NCBI RefSeq assembly: GCF_910594005.1
Contig: NC_057820.1
Coordinates: forward strand, 3,787,001 to 3,851,000
Reading direction: 5' to 3'
Length of the DNA: 64,000 nt
Source of the DNA: Cervus elaphus
Taxonomy: Eukaryota; Chordata; Mammalia; Artiodactyla; Cervidae
Positions 56,031 to 64,000 of this stretch are shown piece after piece. The notes under the pieces are model-generated. The model had not been told where the DNA came from. It saw only the letters and a program-made list of their open reading frames with translations, and searched no databases. The position numbers and the translations under genes are program-made. Each line of letters opens with the position of its first letter. Position 1 is the first letter of the stretch.

Positions 56031-57238
56031 ACGCTCCTTGAGGGCAATGATCGAATTAAGTAATACTGCAGTTCACAAGTGGTCCCCAAAGCCAAATAAA
56101 GAAAGGATGCTCTTGCTTTCTCTCCTTCTGCGTCCCTCAACCTAGAGGCACGGGGGGCTCGGGGGACCGGTTTGAAATCACAGCTGCCCCACACCCCGGT
56201 CTCTGCTGCTGTGTCTGGGCTCCCCATGTGTCCACCAGGAAACCACATCACGTCAGTCTGAAGCGCATCAGTATGCAGGCGGCGTGGCCTCCTGCCGAAC
56301 AATTAATCGGGGCCATTTGTATGCATCGGGCTGTGCTCCGGAGCCAGGAAGGAGCGGAACCACCATCTCCCCAAATCCTCCCAATCTTCCTCCCCACTAC
56401 TTCCAGATTCAATAAGCACAAATCACTGCTCTAATTTTTTTTTCCCCAAAGTTAAACAGCAAATTGCTTTGCCAGCTCCAATATTTGCAGTTTTTACAGG
56501 ATGTGGGGGCCAGCCCCTTCCCTTGCGGTGGTTTCATGGTTTCCACCTGGAGCCCCGGGACCAGCAGAGGGGAAGCTGGTTCACAGACTCTCCAAGTGTC
56601 TCCCATCTGTCCTCTCCCTGACACTCTCACTGAGCTTCTCTTGAAGGTTCGGCTTTATTCCTTGGAGTTTTGGGCCCCGTGACTGTCAGACTCAAGCTGC
56701 GTCCAGCGGCCTTTGGACAGGGGGTGATCCAAGCGATGAGAACTCAGCTCTCACCACCGAGGCCTGGGAGAGGCGGACTGGGCTGGTCTGGCAAGAAGCC
56801 ACAGCCCAACAGTACGTGTTGGAGGGAAACACCCCAAGAGGAGCATCTCCACCGCCACCCCGGAGCACTCAGACCCCCGAGAACACACAGGCTGCTATCT
56901 GGGCACCACCTCTTTCCTTCTGGAAACCCAGCTGACCCGCGTGTCACCATCTCCACGGAGCCCTTCCCAGCAAATCCATCTCCACGCTCTCGCCCCAAAG
57001 GCCCAACGTTAAAACTCCAAGCCTCTCTTCCCAACGCCCTCCTCCAGGAGAGGAGCCAGTGGGGCCCTGTTCTGGAATGTTCTCACTGCCTGGCTCAGAC
57101 TCCTGTCTGGATGCCTCTCCAAGTAGCTTCTCCCACACTCACTTCCCCGATTCCTCTCTCGGGAGGATACACTCTCTCTGCCCCGTCCTGGCCTCTAGCT
57201 CTTGGCCCAGGGCCTGGGTGAGGAGGAATCATGAGCAG
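56031..57238. other. Unique sequence, no gene seen
   Basis: An AT-rich patch at about 56400-56470. A 183-codon plus frame (56670-57221) has no domain or splice context. Confidence 0.4.
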
Positions 57239-57239
57239 G

Positions 57240-57405
57240 ACCGACCACCTACTACGTGCAAGTCCATCACTGGGCTCTTTTGCAGCTGTCGGTGATGTGA
57301 TCCATGGATCTCTCTGGCTAGACGGGTGTCAACAGCCCCACTTTATAGAAACAGATGGTTTAGGAAGACATGACACATTCAGCTGATGCGCGTGGGTGCC
57401 CGGTT
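57240..57405 (-). repeat. MIR SINE fragment (degenerate)
   Basis: CACCTACTACGTGCAAGTCC and CAGCCCCACTTTATAGAAAC match the 3' half of reverse-complement MIR. Confidence 0.45.
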
Positions 57406-57812
57406 CATAACCGCAGGTCGTGAAAACACCTGCGGCCTTGCAGTCGATGTCATGGCGCCTCCATAAGGGAGGGTCTGTTCCTCCACCTGCATTCGGAATC
57501 TGAGAGGCAGGCAGCCCAGTCTCCACAGGTCCCCGGGGGCAGAGCGACCTAGCTGACCAGCGCCTGAGTGCAGACGCCTGAGTCAGCTTGGCCCAGGGTG
57601 CTAACCTCCGAGGTCAGCTACAGAAAGGGTTGCTTGCAAAGTCGCTAAAGCTCGGAGCGGTCTGTAACACCGTGAGAGCTAACCGGCACACAGCTTCTCA
57701 CCACAAAGCCCCCTCTATGCGCTCCACCAGGCTGTGTCTCCACGTCCCCAGGCATCAGCCGAGAAAGCAGCTGTCTTCACATCCACCAAGTGCGTCTTCC
57801 TCTCCCTTTGTC
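57406..57812. other. Unique sequence, no gene seen
   Basis: Nothing recognisable. Confidence 0.4.
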
Positions 57813-57814
57813 TA

Positions 57815-57930
57815 CAAGCGGCTCTGCGTGTTACGGCACGCACTCTACACGTGAGCCCCACTTCACAGATGAGGAAACTGAGGTCCGTGTTAGCAAGGGG
57901 CAGAGTCACGAGTCTGCTCCAACCCCAAAG
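57815..57930 (-). repeat. MIR SINE fragment
   Basis: CCCACTTCACAGATGAGGAA and ACTGAGGTCCGTGTTAGC followed by a GGGGCAGAGTC block match reverse-complement MIR. Confidence 0.65.
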
Positions 57931-58279
57931 CTCACACCCCAGGGTCCCCTCTCACGCCTTCCCTCCCCTCTCCAAAAACCAGTGTTCGAGGGTTTAATTC
58001 AGGGGGACCAGGCGTGGGGATGGACACCAAAACCACAGGGGGTGAGGGCCACCATTTAGGAGGTTTCTAGCTGGGCCTACATGTTTTGAGGACATGTTTG
58101 CTGGTGGTGGTGATCCCAGCATCTACAATGATCCGGTAAACCTACACCACCGGCCACTTACACAACCCAGTACTCAGCCCTGGTGTGCTGAGGTGAGGTC
58201 CCCTCCCTCCTGGGCAGGACACAGGCTAACGGCCCCCTTGGCTCTCACTCAGCAGAGACAGGAGTCCAGGCCCAGTGCA
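57931..58279. other. Unique sequence, no gene seen
   Basis: Nothing recognisable. Confidence 0.4.
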
Positions 58280-58440
58280 GGAGGAAGGGGCCCTGGGCTC
58301 CAAGCCGCTGCTGCTCACCGAGGTGTGTGGCCCCAACAAGGCGCTCGGCGCCCTCACCTGTGAAACGGGAACCAGCGTCTCCTGCCCATCTACGTGCAGA
58401 TCAGATGACGAAGTAGACAGCCTTTGCAAACCATCAAATG
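58280..58440 (+). repeat. MIR SINE fragment (degenerate)
   Basis: GAGGTGTGTGGCCCCAACAA and CCCTCACCTGTGAAACGGGA follow MIR sense. Confidence 0.5.
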
Positions 58441-58455
58441 TGCTTCTCTAATAGC

Positions 58456-58620
58456 AGGAAAACAAACCATCCACTTAAAAATGGACAAAGGAATGAATAG
58501 ACTTTTCCCCTCCAAAGATAAACAAATAGCTGATAGGCACGTGAAAAGGTGTTCAACATCGCTAGTCCCCAGGGAAACAAGAATCGAAACCACAGTGTGA
58601 TACTACCCCACAGTCATTAG
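58456..58620 (+). mobile_element. Old L1 ORF2 3' fragment, part 1
   Basis: AAAAATGGACAAAGGAATGA, GGCACGTGAAAAGGTGTTCA and AATCGAAACCACAGTGTGAT are the conserved L1 ORF2 C-terminal coding stretch. Interrupted at 58621 by BovB. Confidence 0.85.
58612..58620 (+). repeat. Target-site duplication, left copy
   Basis: AGTCATTAG, identical to 58918-58926, formed from L1 sequence. Confidence 0.85.
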
Positions 58621-58917
58621 CATGTGTGGGTGCTAAGTCACTTCAAGTTGTGTGCGATTCTTTGCGACCCCACGGACCGCACGCCAGGCCTCCCTGTCCA
58701 TCACCAGCTCCTGGAGATTATTCAAACTCATGTCCATAGAGTCGGTGATGTCATCCAACCATCTCATCCTCTGTCGTCCCCTTCTCCTCCCACCTTCAAT
58801 CTTTCCCAGCATCAGGGTCTTTTCCAGTGAGTCAGCTCTTCACATCAGTTGGTCAAAGTATTGGACTTTCAGCTTCAACATCAGTCCTTCCAATGAGTAC
58901 TCAGGACTGATCTCCAG
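58621..58917 (-). mobile_element. BovB LINE 3' fragment nested in L1
   Basis: Starts at the 3' terminus (GTGCTAAGTCACTTCAAGTT) and ends at about 58917. The minus strand keeps the BovB tail wording. The perfect 9-bp TSD shows target-primed insertion into the L1. Confidence 0.92.
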
Positions 58918-58926
58918 AGTCATTAG
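58918..58926 (+). repeat. Target-site duplication, right copy
   Basis: Perfect match to 58612-58620. Confidence 0.85.
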
Positions 58927-58940
58927 GATGGCTATTTAAA

Positions 58941-58983
<43 letters not shown>

Positions 58984-59100
58984 TCAATGTGTTAGCAAAG
59001 ATGTGGAGAAATTGGAACACTTGTACACTGTTGGTGGGAATATAAAATATAAAATGAAAATAAAATGGTGGAATATAAAACTAAGGAAAATAGTATGGCA
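58927..59100 (+). mobile_element. Old L1 ORF2 3' fragment, part 2
   Basis: GATGGCTATTTAAAA, then a CA array, then GATGTGGAGAAATTGGAACA and CTTGTACACTGTTGGTGGGA continue the L1 ORF2 order. Confidence 0.85.
58941..58981 (+). repeat. (AC)n microsatellite within L1
   Basis: About 20 AC units at the A-rich point of the L1 coding stretch. Confidence 0.95.
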
Positions 59101-59434
59101 GCAAGGAGATCCAACCAGTCCATCCTAAAGGAGATCAGTCCTGAATCCGTCCTAAAGGAATCAGTCATTGGAAGGATTGATGCTGAAGCTGAAGCTCTAA
59201 TATGTTGGCCACCTGATGCGAAGAACCAACTTTTTAGAAAAGACCCTGATGATGGGAAAGATTGAAGGCAGGAGGAGAATGAGACGACAGAGGATGAGAG
59301 GGTTGGATGGCATCACCGACTCGATGGACATGAGTTTTGAGCAAGCTCTGGGAGATGAAGGACAGGGAAGCCTGGCATGATGCAGTCCACGGGGTTTCGA
59401 AGAGTCAGACATAACTGAGCAACTGAACAATAAC
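59101..59434 (+). mobile_element. BovB LINE 3' fragment nested in L1
   Basis: GAGATCCAACCAGTCCATCC, GAAGATTGATGC-like and GGAAAGATTGAAGGCAGGAG words, ending at CAGACATAACTGAGCAACTG and AACAATAACC. It is opposed to the BovB at 58621-58917, so the two can pair. Confidence 0.92.
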
Positions 59435-59890
59435 CGTAGCAAGGTGGCAGGTTCTTAAAAAAGTCAAAGGTAGGATTACCAGGTGAGTCAGCATTTCTGC
59501 CTCCGGATAATAGCCCCACAGAATTGAAAGCGAGGTCTTAACGAGGTACCTGTGTACTCATAGCTGCTTTGCTCACAATAGCCGCATTGTTCAGAACAAA
59601 TGAAACGAGGAAGAGACCCAAGTGCCCGTGGACTGAAGAACGGATAAGCAAAATAAGATCTCTGCACACAATGAACTGTTGTTCACTGTTTAAAGGGGAA
59701 GGAAATCCTGTCACAGGTTCCAACCCGGATGAACCTTGAGGACATAATGCTCAGTAAAATAAAAGACAGACATGGTTCCATTTATATGAGGTCCCTAGAG
59801 CAGTCAAACTCGGAGAGAAAGTAGGAGGGTGGGAACCAGGGGCTGGGGGAGGGGGTGGAGGACGGGGAGGGCTGGAGGGGGACCGAGTTT
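59435..59890 (+). mobile_element. Old L1 ORF2 end and 3' UTR, part 3
   Basis: GGCAGGTTCTTAAAAAAGTC, ATAGCCGCATTGTTCAGAAC, CCAAGTGCCCGTGGACTGAA and GGATGAACCTTGAGGACATA finish ORF2. The G-rich polypurine tract at 59825-59882 is typical of the L1 3' UTR. Confidence 0.85.
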
Positions 59891-61788
59891 CGGTTTGTCC
59901 CCATGACCCCAGGGGCAGGTCTGGGGCAGGTTCTGACCACACTGGGCCTAGCAGGGGTGTGAGTTAGGCAGGAGTCAGAGGTGCTGCATCCGGAACGCCC
60001 TGCCCAGCTTTTGGCTCCAACCCTGGAGAAGGCAGGTGGGCGGTGGAAGAGCCCCAGTCAAGACCTCTGATCACTGGGCTGGCTCCTCCGCCAGCGGGGC
60101 TCTCAGAATGAGCCTCACGCGTGTGAAAACAGTAAAGGTCCATTTCACATTTTATGTCACCTTTCAAAATGTCTATTTTGAGCATGTTATTTTTTTTTTT
60201 TTTATCACATCCATAAAATCCTAGCTCTTGAATGAGAATCCATCTCTGGGTTGGAGGTTCCACCTTTTTCCTAGCGATCACGTAGAATCTGCGGCCACCA
60301 GGTGGAGGACAGGCCAGGCTGGAGGACCAGAGGCCCAGGGGAAACTCAGCTTCTTAGGGGCGATGGGTGAGCCCAAATCCTGGCAGAAAGTCGGGGTGCA
60401 GGCAGGCGGCACAGTCCTAGGTATCCCTAGTACAGGACTGGGGCTGCTTTACTAGCTTTAATAGCTTCTTACACATTCAGACGCAAAGTCAGTCCCTTTA
60501 TAGGCAGGAAATAAAGCAACGGGAGTAATTATTTTATTAAGGACCAGGGAATGATGAATAATTTAATTTGCAGAAAGAATTACACCACGGATTGAATCTC
60601 CACGTCCTCAGGCCGAACATTACTTTCTCTCCAATTTCTTTTGACATTTCTGGCGGGGTGTGGGGGGAGGTGGGTCAGAACCTTCCAGCACGCTTTAGCT
60701 TTGCCTCCAGGGTGGGTATTCCTGGACGCTCCCAGGCGGGAGGTGACCAGAAGGGAGAAAAGAAGGATGGGGTTGGGCGGGGAGGGATGAGAAACAAAGT
60801 CCTTGCCCGAAATGTGGTGCCTTTTCTCAAGCGTGTCAGCATGAAACATGTAAATAACTCACTCAGCCCGTGTATACTGAATGCACACGTATGTGTATGC
60901 TAGGCCTCGGGAGTCGGGGGTGGGGGGTGGGCAAGGCAAGTTTGCGGTGGGGTTGGGGTCACAGTCAATACACTCCATCAGCTGGGGCGGGATGGGGGAA
61001 GCAGGGTGGGGGATGCGTCTGTTACTCCCAGATCCGAACGTCCAGTCAAGTCATCTCGTCTTAACTTTCCCACCAGACTCCTGCTCCCAAGAAACGAGTC
61101 TTGCCCAATCTCAATTACACAGCTCTCTGCGTGTAATTCCGACAAGCCTGCGGTTGTTCCCACCGACACGGAAATTCACCGTGCCGCTCCGCTGAGCCAC
61201 CCAGATGGCCGTGGAGGGCGGGCTCTGGATCCAAGGGCACCGCGGGGCTTGTGAAAGCCGAAAGGGAAAGGCGCTCTTGACATTGCATGCAGTGGAATAG
61301 GAAATCGGACCCTTAGGGGAGTCCAGGATTAAAGCTGCAGCTTCAGGCTGGTTTTCCGTCAAGGGGCAGCTCTGAAGGGTGGGGCTGGCCCCTAGCCTGT
61401 CTGGACCTCAGACGCGTGCGTGGAAGTCTCACGGCTGCACTGGCCACAGGCTGGAAGCCGCTACTTTCTGCCCGTGAGCCCTAGGCACACTTCAGTGCGG
61501 TAAGTGTCCTGGGACGCCTGGGGGGTGCCTCACTCCATCTGGGGTGTGAGATCACTCCGCCCCCACAACGTGGTGGGGGCGGTGGGCTCCTAAGACAAGC
61601 GCCATCCAGAGTGGTGAGTGCCAACCTTCGTTGGAGCCCCGGAGCCCTGTGGAAGGTGTGTGTGCGTGTCACCCAGGTGGGGGGAAGGGACCAGGGAGGC
61701 CTTTGGAGGAAGGACATCCACATGCCAGAGAGTGAAGGACGGAGCCACTGGCTTTTCCTTCCACCCTCCCCGACACTCAGGGGAGCCC
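59891..61788. other. Unique sequence including an AT-rich island
   Basis: 60430-60610 is AT-rich and non-repetitive (GTAATTATTTTATTAAGGAC, GAATAATTTAATTTGCAGA). A T run lies at 60190-60202. A CTCF-like motif is at 60295-60308. No exon is supportable. Confidence 0.4.
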
Positions 61789-61789
61789 C

Positions 61790-61920
61790 TCCGAGCCTCA
61801 GTCCTCCGCCTGTAAGAAGTGGGTGATGAGCATGAGTCCTCCTTGAATCCCATGCCCTGCGAGCTGCCTGGCGCACAGCAGATCCACAGGTGTTTGTCAG
61901 ATGAATGAATGGATGTTGGA
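61790..61920 (+). repeat. MIR/L2-like relic
   Basis: GAGCCTCAGTCCTCCGCCTG, then TGGCGCACAGCAGATCCACA and GATGAATGAATGGATG resemble a MIR or L2 3' tail. Confidence 0.5.
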
Positions 61921-62487
61921 TGGATTGGAGCAGAGGCTCACTTACAGATGAGTCTGACCCGGGGCGGGAGAGGGGGACAAGGAGAGCGGCTCTAGGAGAC
62001 TGGGGAGAAAGGGTCCCAGAAAAGCCCCTGAAACCACACGGTCTGCCTCCTGGGGGTGTTTCCTATGAGGACTGTAGTGGAGCCAGAGCTGGGGAAGGCG
62101 GGGGCACTGCGGTGGGACCTGGCGAGCTCCAGAAGCCTGGGATCTGACACCCCGGGGGCCTGGTTCCATGTCACGCAGTCTGCACTGACGTCTCAAGGCG
62201 ACACTCTGCAGGGCTCCTTCAAAACAGGGCTCAGGGAGACCAGGCTGGCTGCCTACCCAGAGGGGCCGGTGCAGGTAAGCCTCCAGGGCTTGGCCTTAGA
62301 GCCTCAGACTCATGCCAGCCCCCACCACCCGCCCTGCACATCCCCTGCTAACCCATCACTTGGACCCTTACTCCACAGGCGGGAGCCCGGGTCCTCCCCC
62401 CGCAGGCTGCTCTGTCCATCTCCACGCCTTCCCACTCTCGGGTCCCGCCTCCGTCTCCTGCTCACCCTTTAGTGTTTTGCATAAGCA
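61921..62487. other. GC-rich sequence, no gene seen
   Basis: Nothing recognisable. Confidence 0.4.
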
Positions 62488-62501
62488 TCACCTCCACCAA
62501 G
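62488..62501 (+). repeat. Target-site duplication, left copy
   Basis: TCACCTCCACCAAG, identical to 62701-62714. Confidence 0.95.
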
Positions 62502-62700
62502 GGCTTCCCTAGCAGCCTAGGTGGTTAAGAGTCCGCCTGCAATGCAGGAGACCCTGGTTTGATCCCTGGGTTGGGAAGATACCCTGGAGAAGGGAACCGC
62601 TACCCACTCCAGTATTCTGGCCTGGAGAATTCCATGGACTCTATAGTCCATGGGGTTGCAAAGAGTCAGACACGATGGAGCGACTTTCACTTTTCACTTT
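62502..62700 (+). mobile_element. Bov-tA SINE, full length and little diverged
   Basis: GGCTTCCCTAGCAGCCTAGG head, the complete body and a CTTTCACTTTTCACTT tail. A perfect 14-bp TSD and few apparent substitutions suggest a relatively young insertion. Confidence 0.95.
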
Positions 62701-62714
62701 TCACCTCCACCAAG
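62701..62714 (+). repeat. Target-site duplication, right copy
   Basis: Perfect match to 62488-62501. Confidence 0.95.
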
Positions 62715-62749
62715 AAGCTTGCCAGGCAGGGCCCATTGCCCTGGTGTTG

Positions 62750-62870
62750 GGGCTCCCCTTGGCCCAGCCCGGAGCTCTGAGGCTCCTGCCACCCCAAGGT
62801 GGGCTCCCCTTGGCCCAGCCCGGAGCTCTGAGGCTCCTGCCACCCCACGGTGGGCTCCTCTTGGGCCAGG
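62750..62870 (+). repeat. 51-bp tandem repeat, about 2.4 copies
   Basis: Units start at 62750, 62801 and 62852 with GGGCTCCCCTTGGCCCAG or a close variant. The first two units differ at about one base (CCCCAAGG versus CCCCACGG), so the duplication is recent or homogenised. 51 is a multiple of three, so translated frames repeat a 17-residue unit. Confidence 0.95.
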
Positions 62871-62970
62871 ACTGTGTCTGAGCACCTGAGTTCCCAGCAT
62901 CGCTCAGGCCAGGCCCCAGAGGAAGGAGGCTCAGGTCACACTTGATGAATGAATAAGTGACAACTGAATG
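62865..62970 (+). repeat. L2-like 3' tail (weak)
   Basis: GGACTGTGTCTGAGCACCTG and CACTTGATGAATGAATAAG resemble the L2 terminus. Confidence 0.4.
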
Positions 62971-64000
62971 ATACATCAGTCTCGCTTATTGAAAAAAGCT
63001 GGGAAACTACCATGGTAACGTGTAAGACTGGCTCGACACACAGCCTCCCTCGCTCAACAACATCCAGTGTCTCCCCAGTACCCACGGTGCCTTGTCCCGG
63101 CCTGTGCAGTCCATAGCACCCACCCTGCGACCTCAAAATTCCCTGCCGGCCCTGCCCGCAGCCCCACACGTCCTCCCCCCCAAGGCCTTCGTGGGAGCCT
63201 TGCCTTCACCCAGGCTTCTCTATTCTCTGTCCCTGGAAAGTTCTTCCCCTCCCTCAGATTTTTCTGAGAAATACTGTGCCTCCACAATGCCCGAAAGGAG
63301 TAGGATGCCACCCACCCAGGTCAAGGCAGGCTTGTTTCAGTGTATCCCCTCCGCCGAGACCCACCCCGCCAAGCCTGCAGATCAGAGATCCCCGGCCCTG
63401 GAGGTCAGGCCCCTCTGCGGAGGCCCAATGCATGCTAGGCCTGAGCACGTCAGCTCAGAAATGAAGCTCAAGGACCTCTGGTCTCCCTTCCTGGCCTTTC
63501 CCCGAGGCCAAGAAAGCTGAGCTAAAGTGGAGACACCCAAGGAAAATGCGTTTTGGCGCAGCCCCTGCTGAGTCGCCAGCCTGACCCTAGCCCCAGGCTC
63601 ATATCTGTCACTTGGGATGACATCTATGGGAGCACTCAGCTGGCTCCTGCCTGAAAGCCACCTGGGGCCAGGGTGCTGGTATCCGCTCCCCATCCCAGCT
63701 GGGCCTGGCCTCCGAGTCTGCCTCCTGTCCTTTCTGGAATAAAGTCGCCCAGCTCTGAGGCCCAACAGTGTCGAGATGAGAGGTCAGAAACCGGGTGGAA
63801 CAAACGAGGTGTTCCAGAAGAGAAAACGCCCTCCAGGAAGGGCCGGGCGGTGGGGAGTCTGTCTGTGGCCCTACTAGGTGCTACGTTTGTGGAGCACCTA
63901 CTGTGTGCCAGCCCCCAGAAGGCCTGGGGATGCCACGGAGAGGGGGAGACAGGAAGACGGTGTCCACGTGGGGCTGAAATGCTTGGGCGGGGCTCGGGTC
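62971..64000. other. GC-rich sequence, no gene seen
   Basis: An L2-class relic (GGAGCACCTACTGTGTGCCA) lies near 63892-63911. No exon is supportable. Confidence 0.4.

Overview
This window is non-coding nuclear DNA from a ruminant mammal, most likely a bovid. The decisive evidence is repeat content: about 18 SINE loci of the Bov-tA/Bov-A type, five 3' fragments of the BovB (RTE-type) LINE, and a ruminant-type class I endogenous retrovirus LTR. Bov-tA SINEs are known only from ruminants. Species cannot be fixed by eye. I found no protein-coding gene, exon series, tRNA, rRNA or CRISPR array that I can support. The long open frames fall in GC-rich, codon-unbiased sequence, in tandem repeats or across SINEs, and look accidental.

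Layout. 1-16 kb: GC-rich sequence with one BovB fragment, one SINE inside an older L1-like element, a two-unit SINE at 10.7-11.2 kb with a clear target-site duplication (TSD), and scattered ancient MIR and L2 relics. 16-25 kb: two more BovB fragments, several SINEs, a CHR-type SINE, a head-to-head SINE pair at 23.5-23.9 kb and a degenerate hexamer repeat. 25-33 kb: mostly old unique sequence with many MIRs, one of which runs into an ATGGTG-type array. 33-38 kb: an LTR-rich block of two probable ERV LTRs, a palindromic transposon-like element and an MLT1-like LTR. 38-49 kb: a second two-unit SINE in inverse orientation, dinucleotide repeats, a G-rich GC-box tract at 43.7-43.9 kb and a ruminant ERV LTR at 46.5-46.9 kb. 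49-51.4 kb: a TGGA array, a MER5-like relic, then a CAT/CAC array of about 1.04 kb that abuts another MIR. 51-64 kb: more SINEs, an old L1 3' fragment split by two opposed BovB insertions and a CA repeat, a young-looking SINE with a perfect 14-bp TSD, and a 51-bp tandem repeat.

Interpretation. This is a GC-rich intergenic or intronic region layered with insertions of different ages. Insertion order can be read from nesting: MIR, L2 and L1M first, then LTRs, then BovB and Bov-tA. Several AT-rich islands free of recognisable repeats stand out against the GC-rich background. They are the best places to look for conserved regulatory DNA, but that is inference. I did not find a clearly new biological system. 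The most notable structures are the two ATGGTG arrays that both abut MIR 3' ends, the 120-bp higher-order repeat in the larger one, and a two-unit SINE with a shared AT-rich linker seen twice.
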